Shown in pieces: positions 46,821 to 57,460 of a stretch of DNA of 64,000 nucleotides. The notes under the pieces were generated by a model. It was given only the letters and a program-made list of their open reading frames with translations. It was not told the origin of the DNA and searched no databases. Position 1 is the first letter of the stretch. Each line of letters opens with the position of its first letter. The DNA is taken from contig VZQC01005745.1 of assembly GCA_009823505.1 (NCBI GenBank), positions 467,039 through 531,038 on the forward strand. Direction: 5' to 3'. Source of the stretch: Rhizomys pruinosus. Taxonomy: Eukaryota; Chordata; Mammalia; Rodentia; Spalacidae. The position numbers were made by a program, and so were the translations under genes.

Positions 46821-47940
46821 GAAAATGTGATTGACTCTACCCTGAACTCTGGGTAAGCACTGGACCAAGACACACTCAAGAACTTTCTGAAGACTTCCAT
46901 GGTGATGCATTCTTAGACAGTCACATGATCCAAGATAAAACTCAATCACCGTGTGGGCTGGAACCATTAGGAAAGAGAAGCTTTTCTTTTTTTTCTCCTA
47001 AGTTCATGTAGCAAAACAATCTTCCTGCAGAAAAACATCAGCAAAAAAAAAAAAAAAAACAAAAAAAAAAAAAAAAAAAAGAAAGAAAGAATTGAAAAAT
47101 GGGAAGACATCATTGAAGAACCTGGATCCACTGCACCATATTTCTGGTTGTAATTTTCTTTTACTTAAGACAATTCGAGAGAGATTTCACTCACTTGCAC
47201 ATGAATAAATTTTAATATGATAAAATATTTTGCTCATAATGATAAATTTTAAATGACATTAAAAGGTAGCATTGATATGTGCTTTATACTTTCTAACAAT
47301 GCTTAAACATTCATTTAATTCAATCAATACTTATAATAGAAATGAATTTTATGGCAGATGTTAAAGCTGTAATAACTGAAGTCTGAAATTTCCAAGACCT
47401 CATATTACTAAGCCATAGAGCTGAAACTTGAATTCTAGCCATGAAAAGTATATTATTTCTGAAAAAATACAGGTCCTCATTAACCATATTTTTACTTTAT
47501 ATTTTGACTTATTTGTTGTAGTTATTATTGTTTCATATAATTACCTGTCCTTTATGAACTATGGCAGTTTGGGCAAAAATTATTCAGCAACCCAGAGCCT
47601 GTGCTTTCTAATTCTAATGGTTCTGATTGCTTCCATAAATCCCTTTCATATGGTTTTCTTCCATGACTTATAAACATTCATTTTAGTCCATCAGATTGCT
47701 ATAATATTCCTTTAGGAGCCTCCCAAATATCAGTTCAGAATCCTAATATCCTATAAAGCAGTAGAACTCTTTCAGTATAAATAGATTCTAATCTCCAGGG
47801 CAGATGGGTTTATTTGATTTTGGTAGAGCTAACTTTCAGATATTTTTAAGTCCATGATTAATTTCTGGATGCACATGACCATTATTTCTGGCACCTGCCT
47901 ACCACTGGCAGTGCATGTGAAGGCACTGGTTACCTAAACA
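46821..47940. other. unique DNA with a poly(A) tract
   Basis: An interrupted poly(A) with (GAAA)n end lies at about 47043-47093. The open frame at 47428-47673 has no recognisable domain, and its hydrophobic residues reflect AT-rich codons. Confidence 0.5.
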
Positions 47941-47948
47941 ACCATCAC

Positions 47949-47990
<42 letters not shown>
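47941..47990. repeat. (ATC)n microsatellite
   Basis: About 15 uninterrupted ATC units. Confidence 0.95.
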
Positions 47991-48557
47991 TAAAAGGAAA
48001 AATTAAAGGCTTCTTTTAAGATGTGCTCAGTTTCAAAGCTCTAAATAGATGATAGATATTGAATAATTCTCTGCAGAGTAAATATAGTTTACTATCAGAA
48101 AGGATTTTCTGAAAAGGTCGGCTCCTGTCTTTTCTCAGCAGGAAAGGATGGGTGATGGTACTTTCAAGTTTACTAACATTTTAGAAATGCTTTTCCAATT
48201 GCCTCCTTTGTTTATTCCACTAACTCTCTGCTTCTCTTTGCTAAACAAAATGCTTGCATCCCAACAGAGAAGTCTTTTGAGACCCATTTAACCATTGTCT
48301 TTTGCATTAAGGAAAAGACCCCAAAAGGGTAAACTGCCTGGCATCCACAGGAGACGCCAGCTGTCAAGTGGCATCATTGATAGGTTTTAGGGATGAATTG
48401 AGCGGAAGTTCAGAATAGGAAACTAGTGTTCTGACTCTGCCTTCATCGTATCTTTTCAGGGAAGCTTCATTATGTGAAAATGAAAGTAGAAAATCTGTTC
48501 CTATTAAAAATAGATCATTAGAGGTCTTAGTTCTGTTTATTTAATTTTGCAGCATTC
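47991..48557. other. unique DNA, no gene seen
   Basis: Less AT-rich than its surroundings, no repeat. It may contain a conserved element, but this cannot be shown from one sequence. Confidence 0.4.
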
Positions 48558-48564
48558 TAGAGAG

Positions 48565-48613
<49 letters not shown>
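48558..48613. repeat. (GA)n microsatellite
   Basis: About 25 GA units with one extra G near the start. Confidence 0.95.
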
Positions 48614-48616
<3 letters not shown>

Positions 48617-48774
48617 ATAAAATGAAATAGAGTTTTGCTTACAGATTAGGAGGCCTGGATCAGAACACATTTGGAGCATCACTAGATGTGGCATAGCATC
48701 TACAATTGTTAAGGATAGACAGAACACATAGACACTAAATACATTGTATGTTTTAAATTAAAAAATAGCCCTTC

Positions 48775-49264
48775 AGATTTGTGCACTGAAGGCTCGGTCC
48801 TCATCTGGTGGTTATTTTGGCAGATGATGGAAACTTTAGGGGATGGAGCCTCCTTGGCAGATATAGGTTCCTGAAGGTATGAGCTGGAGGTTATGCTTGG
48901 TCCTGGGATGCTGTTTTTCTCTCGGCCTTGAGGTAAAGAAGGTCTTCCACTTCATGTTTTTGCTGCCATAATGTTCTGCCCAAAGCAATATTGGAACAAA
49001 GCAATAACAACAACAACAAAAGACTGAAAGAAAGATGCAGAACAGTTATGGCAGAATGCATGATCTGGGGTGGGATGTAGAGAAGGGAAAGGGGAATAAG
49101 TCTAAATGGAACTGAAAAATGATGTCTGAAATACACAAAACATCAATAAAAGCATTTTTTAAAAAGCAACACTGAATGGAATTTTCTGAAATCCTGAGCC
49201 TAAACAAGTATTTCCACCTTTGTTATTCTCTTAGGTGTTTTTTATACTGCTAGGACAAGTAAGC
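48775..49264 (+). mobile_element. MaLR LTR (MTE-like), sense, split by L1 3' end
   Basis: The left part has ggatggagcctccttggcag and a region with ctcggccttgaggtaaagaa. The right part (49170 onward) has tttccacctttgttattctc and the end aggtgttttttatactgcta, the usual MaLR 3' order. An L1 3' end is inserted between them. Confidence 0.55.
49005..49162 (+). mobile_element. LINE-1 3' end, very short insertion
   Basis: Only the terminal 3'UTR is present (agactgaaagaaagatgcag to ataaaagcattttttaaa). The TSD aaagcaa lies at 48998-49004 and 49163-49169. It is an extreme 5' truncation of about 160 bp. Confidence 0.88.
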
Positions 49265-49643
49265 AGTAAGGAGAGTTGCAGACTGTCTAGAAGCAACCCC
49301 CACTGCAGTAAGGAGAGTTACAGACTGTCTAGAAGCAACCCCCACTGCAGTAAGGAGAGTTACAGACTGTCTAGAAACAACCCCCCACTGCAGTAAGGAG
49401 AGTTACAGACTGTCTAGAAGCAACCCCCACTGCAGTAAGGAGAGTTACAGACTGTCTAGAAGCAACCCCCACTGCAGTAAGGAGAGTTACAGACTGTCTA
49501 GAAGCAACCCCCACTGCAGTAAGGAGAGTTACAGACTGTCTAGAAGCAACCCCCACTGCAATAAGGAGAGTTACAGACTGTCTAGACGCAACCCCCACTG
49601 CAGTAAGGAGAGTTACAGACTGTCTAGAAGCAACCCCCCACTC
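49265..49643. repeat. 42-bp minisatellite, 9 units
   Basis: Units start at 49265, 49307, 49349, 49392, 49434, 49476, 49518, 49560 and 49602. Each reads agtaaggagagttacagact and then gtctagaagcaacccccact. Only single-base variants occur, and one unit has an extra C. It sits exactly at the 3' end of a MaLR LTR. Because 42 is divisible by 3, the minus strand shows a repeating 14-residue open frame (49371-49679). That is a by-product, not evidence of a protein. Confidence 0.97.
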
Positions 49644-50844
49644 CTGCTGCCATCCAGTCCCCAGCCACCACCAAAACACGTACCTGAAGACCTAATCATG
49701 TCCTTTCCAGATTTCTTTAGCCAATAATAAATAAATCTACTGAATGTGCAGCCCAACTTTGTTTGACTTATCTTCAAGGGCACTGCTACTACAATTTACA
49801 AAAGATGAAAGTTTTTGACTATGTCACATATTTTTATAACCCTCCCAGGAAGAAACTACATTTATTATACCTTCACTTATATTTAAGGAATATTTTCCCC
49901 TGAGATTCTGAGCATGGCCTTCACCCCTCTGCACCTCATTATTTCCTGAGATGAAATTTTCCTTCTGAAACCTCAAAGCTGTGTGTAGAATCAGCAGGTC
50001 TATCCCAACATAATTTTGTAAAGGAGGTTTCTCGACAATCAGAAGTGTCTAATATTTTGACATTGATAAGAAATGCTATCTACAAGGTTTCAATTCGATT
50101 AAAAATAAATAAATGCATAAGTAAATAAATCTTAGGGAAAACAATATTTTCAACATTAGACACTCCTAAATCTTCACTCGAATACAGAATCAAGGACACA
50201 TACCATGCTTTACATAGAAAGTCATGTTAACTGAGCTGCCTGTGGTTGTTGTTGTTGTTTTGCCTGCAACTCTCTATGAATGCAGAAAATATTTTTCTAC
50301 AGCAAATGTTACCCCGTCAGGTAACACAGGGCAGTTTTAAAGAGAGAAGATCCTAGTATAAACTGTATCAGACAAGATGTATTGAAAAGAGTACCCTGAG
50401 CTTTCCACTCAGCCACTAAAGGTGAGCTTCTCGTGTAATTTAGAGATGAGTGCAAGCAGAGAGTATGTTGTTCTTTGGCATCAGAAAGTTGAATCAAAAT
50501 GTCAGACAATTAAACTGGATTGTTTATATTTACACAGTTAATCTAAAGATATATAGAAAAAGACATGATAAATGGGGCAGCTACTCAAATTTAGCAGATC
50601 ACTATGCTATGTGATTGAAGAAAAATGCCAGCCACAATTAAATCAGTTTCATCAATTTAAAAAACCTAATGATGACACAAAAGCAGCCGCTTCAGTCTTA
50701 TGTGTATTGTTTACAAAAGTAGAAGTTAGAAAAAGAGAATTATACCAAGTGGCAAAATGCAGAGAACTAGAGAACTGTGATACAAGCTCTGCCAGCCAAG
50801 GAGTGTTAGCTTGAGCTGACACACTGCTGCAGAGCGGAAGTGGA
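49644..50844. other. unique DNA, no gene seen
   Basis: Short (AAAT)n and (GTT)n patches at about 50100-50130 and 50247-50262. The open frame 50572-50814 has no recognisable motif. Confidence 0.45.
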
Positions 50845-51140
50845 AAGCAGACATTTATTTCTCACAATTCTGGAGTTGGATGACCAAGATCAAGGTGCTG
50901 GGCAATCAGGTTCTATGACAGACAAACTTCATCCTGGGTTACAGACTGCTGTCTTCTTGCTACCGCCATGTATGGTAAAGAAATAGAGAGCTGAGTTCTC
51001 TTTCTTTCCTTGTACGATCACTAATATCAACAAGGGGTCCAACTTTATGAAATCATCTAACCTATTCATCTTCCAAAGCCTCATCTCTTCAAATGACTGT
51101 CCAAATCCCGTTTCTTTGAAGACTAAAGTATCAAAGTATA
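50845..51140 (-). mobile_element. MLT1-type MaLR LTR, antisense
   Basis: The plus strand has tttctcacaattctggagtt, then gaccaagatcaaggtgctgg, then cttcttgctaccgccatgta, then aagcctcatctcttcaaatg. In reverse this is the classic MLT1 LTR. Confidence 0.7.
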
Positions 51141-51234
51141 AACTGAAAGGATATAAACATTGTAATTAAGTAGTCTGTAATATCCTGTCCCTAGTCTTCT
51201 AAAAGAAAAATATTTCTAGACGAAAAATACATTC

Positions 51235-51590
51235 ATTCTGTTTTCTCATTCCTCTAACCAAATACCCAACCAGAAACAATTTAAGGAAGAAAAGGGATTT
51301 TTTTTTAGCTCACAGCTTGAAAATGAAGCCTATCATGGCAGAGTGAGGGTAAGGACACTTACTCATATCTGGGAGGTCAAAGAAACTGAGAGAAGACAGG
51401 AAGGGCATCGGCTATACAACCATAAGGCACACCCCTCAAACCAGCTTCCTCTAGCTAGGTCCCACCTCCTGAAGGTTCTACAGTCTTCTAAACCAGGACC
51501 ACCAGCTGGAACTCAAATCCTCAAACTCAGGAGCTTAGCCATTCAAACCATGATTGTAATCCAGCACTTCCAAAAGATTTGTGGATGTCA
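51235..51590 (-). mobile_element. MaLR LTR (MST/MT-like), antisense
   Basis: The plus strand has aaaagggatttttttttagc, then agcctatcatggcagagtga, then taggtcccacctcctgaagg, then ccattcaaaccatgattg, the antisense LTR order. Confidence 0.65.
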
Positions 51591-52145
51591 GTCTCAAATC
51601 TAAAGTCTAAAACCATAATCTAAATGTCATCTGAATCAGCTGTGAGAATTGGTGAATGATTCATGCTGGAGCAAAACTCTTTCCTTCTGTTAACTGCTGA
51701 ATCCTGGTAAGAGGCAGAGTTCCAAAGTACAATGGCAGGACAGGTATGCATAGACATTCCCAGTCCAAAGGAAGAAATCAAAAGGCAGAAGGGAGTAATA
51801 GGTCCCAAGCAAGGCAAACCTAACCAGTTAATCATCCTTATGTCTATGATTCATGAACAACTCTGTTTGGTCTGATGCTCTGCTTCCTGGACCCATGTGG
51901 ACCGTGATGCTGGCTTTCAGGTTATTGGCATGGTGGTCCTGCTCCTACAAATTCTGGCAAGCAAAGTTATACCCCTGATGGTCTACCATTAGGACTAAGT
52001 CCTAACCCAAGGCTCTGCTGTGGAAGAATCTTGTCTTCCCACACAGTTCCAGGTAGCCCCACCTAATAGTGCTACTCTAAGATCATTTGGCCTATTGAGA
52101 CTGAAACACTAGCCCTGATGATCTCTGAGCCACCCATAGGGTTAT
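51591..52145 (-). mobile_element. MaLR internal sequence, antisense, degraded
   Basis: It directly follows the antisense LTR. It contains segments resembling MaLR non-coding internal DNA (aatggcaggacaggtatgca, then cagttccaggtagccccacc, then taatagtgctactctaagat). MaLR internal regions do not code for a full polyprotein, and none is seen here. Confidence 0.5.
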
Positions 52146-52869
52146 TCGTCCCTTTTCTTTAAATACAGTACATGTTACCAGCCAAATAGTTTCACTTTCT
52201 TGTTGAATCTAAAGAGTTCAAAAGCCTTCCTTCCTTTTACCCCATCTCAGTCCCCTTCCAACTGAGTTCTACACATGTAATCTGATCTGCTGAATGCTAG
52301 TCTAAACACACTGATATTTCTCTGAAGCTTTTTCAATTTTTGTGATATGGACACCCTGAGTACTTTGTTTAAGATCTTATTCCTTTTATTCATAATAATC
52401 ATTACATACATCTATCCCTTCTTAACATTTTATGACAAGACACTCCTTCAGTACTTTGCTTGGAAGTGTCTTCAGATAACCATCCAATTCCACCATGTGT
52501 ATACCTTCCACGAAGCAGTAGGATATGATTTAATTTAGTCACATTCTTTGCTACATATAAAGATGGTTACTTTTGCTTCAAATCACATGATTTCCAGTTC
52601 AGGTGGGATTCTCACTCAAACAACCTCTACCATCACATTTCTGTAAACATTCACTTTATTATAGTTTATTCTAAGAAATTTATCTACAGCACTCCTGTTT
52701 TTTCTGACCTTACCAAAATCACCTTTAATACTCTTATCATAGTAATCTTGGATTCTTTAGTATGCATCTAAAACCAATTCCAAGCCTCTAACATTCCCCT
52801 GTTCCAAAGCTGCTTTCACAGTTTTAGATATTTGATAAAGCAGCACAAATGTCAGTGTCTAAATCTGCC
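52146..52869. other. unique AT-rich DNA, no gene seen
   Basis: Nothing can be assigned; it could be more of the degraded MaLR internal region. Confidence 0.4.
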
Positions 52870-53140
52870 TTAGCTCAGGCTGCCTCACAGAATATCATGC
52901 ACAGTTTGGCTTAAAAAGCAGGTAGTTGTTTCTTACAATTCTGAAGGTTATAAGGAGAAGAGAGACTGAAGAAAGAGAGAGAAAGACGATTTTTTTCCAC
53001 AATCTCATAACCAAAGCCCTCACCCTCATGACTTTATCTGAGTCTAATTACTTCTCAAATGTCCCACCTCTAAATAGTACTGCACTAAAAATTAGGGCTC
53101 AAATATATGAATCTTGAGAGTACACAGACATTTATACCAT
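52870..53140 (-). mobile_element. MLT1-type MaLR LTR, antisense, diverged
   Basis: The plus strand has gtttcttacaattctgaagg, then accaaagccctcaccctcat, then caaatgtcccacctctaaat, then aattagggctcaaatatatg, matching the antisense MLT1 order. Confidence 0.65.
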
Positions 53141-53394
53141 ACTAAAAGCTAAGAATATTTGCATTAGTATGTAAAGAAACCATCCAAGGTGCTAAAGTAA
53201 CATTAGTGGAATTTATACAGATTGTGCGCAATATGCCAGCATACCTAAACCACAAATGAAAGGTAAATGGCAATGTAATTAAGTTTGCAACATATGATGA
53301 AATATTCAAAATCAAAGTGATTCAAAATGGAAATCAATACAGGAGTGTATGTAGGTCTCTTTCATCCTCATACTGATCATATAACTGAAGTGCA

Positions 53395-54192
53395 TATGAT
53401 ATGTGAATGAAAGATGTTGGCTGTTTGTCTTTGTGACCAATTTGTGTGGATTAAGAGATGCCGAGGACTAGTGATACACTTTAAGTGAGTGATTCTAGAT
53501 AGACTGACTAGACCCCAGTGGATGAACTTACAACGAGGAACATCTGCAGACAGTAGCTCGACTTGATAGGCCTTAACATTAATGACAAAATGCATGAAAT
53601 ACAATGGGCGGGATACAGGAGGGTGCAGGTGGGAGTATAAAGATGATTAAGGTATTTATAAAATACACAAAATTCAATAAGAACTATACAAAAGATATAT
53701 CCAGCCTGGTGAAATATATTTCCAAATGTTTCTATAAAGGCATTTTCAGAGATGATTGACATGAGGGAGACACGTCTTTCTCTCAATGGGAGAGAAAGAT
53801 GTGTCTTAAATGTTGGCAGCCCCAGCTCAAGGATTGGGAACCTTGATGAAAGTTGGAGAAAGAAACCAGTGTGTGCATGTGTACAGACTCCTTTCTCTTG
53901 AAATACAGTGGAACTAGAGCTCTATAATCCATCAATCTCAGAATCCAGCTTTATCAGTCTTTCGATGTTGACTTAATACAACCACTTTGGGGGGAATTTC
54001 TGGGTTTATGACTGCAGAGTCATCCAGCTCTCAAGCTGAACAGTTACTGGATTCTTGGCCTGTCTAGGATACAGATGGATATTGTTGGACTACCCATCTT
54101 CCTATTATCTAAATTAATTTATTAACATAATGAATTCATTTTTTTAAATATGTTTATATTTTATTAGTACTGCTCTAGAGAAATCTAACAAA
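53395..54192 (+). mobile_element. old dispersed repeat, LTR-like, split near 53510-53700
   Basis: The left part has ttggctgtttgtctttgtga and ggattaagagatgccgagga. The right part has tttcagagatgattgacatg and ends with tattagtactgctctagaga. This order belongs to a common old mammalian repeat, but I cannot name the family safely. The intervening 53510-53700 is a separate, also unassigned, insertion with an L1-like end (aaatacacaaaattcaataa). Confidence 0.5.
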
Positions 54193-55054
54193 TACACTTT
54201 TGCTCTAACACATTAAAAATGAGGGCATAATGAAAATCTACTTTTCATTTTCACTTGGGCATGTTAGATGTCAGCCATTAGAACTACCCAAATTCATTCA
54301 AGTGGTTAACATATAATAATATGAGCTACTTGGAGGAAGGAAATAAGTATAAAGATAACAACTTACATTTAAAGTAAAATGTGTTAGAGATAGATGCATT
54401 GATATCCACAAATTCCTTAATAATCCACTGTAGCATGTGGAAACCCAATGGATCCAAAATAAAACTTTGAAACTCAAAGGATCAAAAAAGAGGAATCAAG
54501 TAGAATCATGAACGCACTATATGTTATGAGTTTAATTTGTGTAACAAGCTAAAAGAATTGATGGTAAGTTATTAACAACTTGACTACTTTCACTTAGGAT
54601 TCTATTTTGAAAGAAAATAAGAAATCAAATTTGAGTTCAAGTGAAATGATTTGTATTCTGTGCTCTCATACCTTACGAAAAATATATTATCCTGCTTAGT
54701 GTTACTGGCCAGCAAGAAGAAACATTGATTTGACTTAATCAAAACTACTGTTGTTCATTTCATCAGAAACAATGTTGACCTCTACACCTAAATTTCAAGA
54801 AAAATATCGTTAATCTCATGGTATGAGGGAGTCCCCAGCTAATCCCATAATCTATAAAATCCCACAAGGAAGTTAGAATTCTCAACAATTCTCTGGGCCG
54901 ACACTTTTAGCAGCCTCCTCAACCAACCACAACAGTTTTTGTCCTTCTAACTCCAAAATTAAAACAAGAGTTACAAATGGCTTCTAAAGAAAATAAATGA
55001 CACACTGCATATTTTTACTGGTGGTTTAATTAGTAAATTAATAAAAAAAAGTTG
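54193..55054. other. unique AT-rich DNA, no gene seen
   Basis: No repeat or exon-like segment. Confidence 0.5.
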
Positions 55055-55069
55055 AATTTGAATATTTTT

Positions 55070-55124
55070 GTTTTTTGCGGTTTTTAGCCTCAGCCTTTAA
55101 CGGCTGCGCTATCCCCACAGCCCA
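55070..55124 (-). mobile_element. 55-bp tRNA-like micro-SINE insert with 15-bp TSD
   Basis: Flanked by perfect copies of aatttgaatattttt at 55055-55069 and 55125-55139. On the minus strand it begins with a tRNA/ID-like head (gggctgtggggatagcgcag, with an A-box-like core) and ends in accgcaaaaaac, like the end of an ID SINE. The middle differs from ID and B2. It is either an internally deleted ID-type SINE, a truncated tRNA-derived copy, or an unfamiliar short SINE. Confidence 0.75.
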
Positions 55125-55139
55125 AATTTGAATATTTTT

Positions 55140-55476
55140 ACAGTACTGGATTCTCTTAAATCTTCCAATGCTTATTGACTCATAGAACCCTAGTCTAACT
55201 GAATGCTCAAATGACATTAGAAACTTCAGAAACCAGGAAACTCAAACTGCTTACTTTGGCAGAATCTCCTGACTTCCAGACAACAATCATGGATTTCTGT
55301 TAGAAGCCTATCTAAAGCTGCCTCTGTAACACTTCAATCTAGAGAAGGTAGCTCAGGGTAGGGAGACAACACTCAATCTTCAAATCAACTGAATGGCATA
55401 TAGCTTGTAGTGTTATTTTGAAGATAAATCTACTCTGTGAAGATACAGTTGTATTTCTCATATAACTAGATGGTTT
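55140..55476. other. unique DNA, no gene seen
   Basis: No features recognised. Confidence 0.5.
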
Positions 55477-55491
55477 AAAATTATAGTATGG

Positions 55492-55740
55492 GGGGGCTGG
55501 AGAGATAGCCTAGCGGTTAAGAGCACCGACTGCTCTTACAGAGGACCCGGGTTCGATCCCCAGCACCCACATGGTGGCTAAGAACCGTCTGTAACTCCAA
55601 TTCCAGGAGAAATCCAGTTCCAGGGGAATCCGAGACCCTCTTCTGACCTCCGCGGCATTGCACGACACGGGTGCACAAACCTACATGCAGACAGTACACT
55701 CATACACATACAAAAAAATTTAAAAAAAATAAAATAAAAT
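55492..55740 (+). mobile_element. B2 SINE with 15-bp TSD
   Basis: The head gagatagcctagcggttaag is followed by gacccgggttcgatccccag, then cctccgcggcattgcacgac, then an AAAT-rich tail. The perfect TSD aaaattatagtatgg lies at 55477-55491 and 55741-55755. It keeps CpGs and is young. Confidence 0.97.
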
Positions 55741-55849
55741 AAAATTATAGTATGGACTTCTAGCAATTTTCAGTAACCAAAAGAACAATATGGTCTAGAA
55801 AGTGGGCATCTGATGACTAAATAAGAAAAGCTAAAGAAAAACATTATGG

Positions 55850-56028
55850 CCGAGCATGATGGCACACACCTTTAATCCCAGCACTAGGGAGGCAGAGGCA
55901 GGTTGAGCTCTGTGAGTTCAAGGCTGGCCTGGTCTACATAGGGAGTTCCAGGACTCCTGGAACTAACGGGAGACCCTGTCTCAAAAGACAATAAATAAAA
56001 AAAAAAAAAAAAAAAAAGAAAAAAGAAA
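55850..56028 (+). mobile_element. B1 SINE with 17-bp TSD
   Basis: The head ccgagcatgatggcacacac is followed by aaggctggcctggtctacat and an A-rich tail. The TSD aaagaaaaacattatgg lies at 55833-55849 and 56029-56045. Confidence 0.95.
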
Positions 56029-56106
56029 AAAGAAAAACATTATGGACATCTAAAGAAAGCAAATCAAAATAGGGTAAGATGAAGCTTATTAAAAAATAAA
56101 TAAATA

Positions 56107-56283
56107 GCAGGGCATGGTGGCGCACAACTTTAATCCTAGCACTTGGGAGGCAGAGGCAGGCAGATCTTTGTGAGTTCAAGGCCAGCCTGGTCTACAGAGT
56201 GAGTTCCAGGACAGCTTAGTGCTACAGGGAGACCCTGTCTCGAAAAGACCAAAAAATAAAAAATAAAAATAAATAAATAAATA
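56107..56283 (+). mobile_element. B1 SINE with A-rich tail
   Basis: The head gcagggcatggtggcgcaca is followed by gacagcttagtgctacaggg, then gtctcgaaaagaccaaaaaa, and an (AAAT)n tail. It belongs to the gctacagggag group. Confidence 0.93.
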
Positions 56284-56654
56284 ATTAAAACAAAAGGAGT
56301 TTTGAATTTAGAATGGTTCTGAAACCAACAAGTAAAAATACTATTTATTCTTCGAAAGTTGACTCTTGTTTAGATGAAATGAGTGTTCACAGAGGCATCA
56401 CATCAAACAGCAAACACTAAATGAATTTTTCGTACTCAGAAGTACAAAAGGTGATAAAACATTGTCCGGAGTAACTTACAGAATTAACATCTGAAACTAA
56501 AAGAACTATCAACAGGTTCTAGCCCAGCTCAGGATTAGTTGTTATCAACATGTATTAATATACAAATTAGTAAGTTTTACTGTCTTGTTTCTATGCAGGT
56601 ATACACTATACACTGAGTATACCCACTCATACATGGGATCTACTGAAATGTTTC
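56284..56654. other. unique DNA, no gene seen
   Basis: No features recognised. Confidence 0.5.
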
Positions 56655-57335
56655 CTTTTCATCTCTAGTTAAATTTATTTGGGTTCTTTGTGTTGGGTAG
56701 TTTAGGTAAGGATGTATAAATTTTAGTTATCTCTCCAAAGACCCAATTCTTTGTTTCATTATGTAAAATTCCTTCAGTCTATTTCATTTACTTCTGCTAT
56801 GTACTCTATTTCTTTACTTTTACTAATTCTAGATTTGGCTTGACATATTGTATTTCTTTTTTTTTCCAGAGTTTTTTTAATTGTATTTTAAGGGATTCAC
56901 AGATATATTGTATTTCTATTTTCACTTGGTTCAAGGAATTTTTTAATTGACCACCAAATTTCATCACTGACAGGGTGTTCAATCAATCATATGCTGTTCA
57001 ATCTCTAATCTACTTATATAATTTCTTACAGCTTCTCATGCGATTTCATTTATATTTTTTCCATTGTTATCTAATATATGGAAGAGATTATTTCAGTAAT
57101 TTTTAGTTTCTAAGAATTGTTTTCTGGCAAAATAATGATTTATTTTATAAAAAGTTCAATGTTCTTGAAGACAAGAATGTATATTCTGTAGCTGTTTGGT
57201 GGAACAATCTCTTGATATCTGTAGCTCATTACTCTTGACTTAAAGTATATATTGGTGCTTCCTGATCAAGATCAATACTCATTATCAATTTGTATATGCA
57301 TATTAGGAAATTCAATCAATATCATTAACATTATT
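56655..57335 (-). mobile_element. ancient L1 ORF2 5' part, antisense, degraded
   Basis: The plus strand has complements of early ORF2: tttcatttacttctgctatg, then ttttcacttggttcaaggaa, then gttcttgaagacaagaatgt. Stops occur in all frames. It is much older than the L1 immediately to its right. Confidence 0.55.
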
Positions 57336-57460
57336 ACTAGAATAAAGAAAAATAAAGTTTTAATTTTGGTACCTCAAATGCAATTAGCCCTTGGGTGCTT
57401 CATTGGCAGTGTCAATCAACTTCAGACTTTAAATATTTGAAACATTTAAAGAGCACTTAC

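Noticed and set aside
47941..47990. Poly-His or poly-Asp coding tract
   Set aside because: It is an ATC microsatellite with no open gene structure around it.
49371..49679. Minus-strand protein with six 14-residue repeats
   Set aside because: It is only the reading of a 42-bp minisatellite whose unit length is divisible by three; there is no start context or family.
55070..55124. Functional tRNA gene
   Set aside because: Too short, no full cloverleaf or B box, and flanked by a TSD, so it is a retro-insert.
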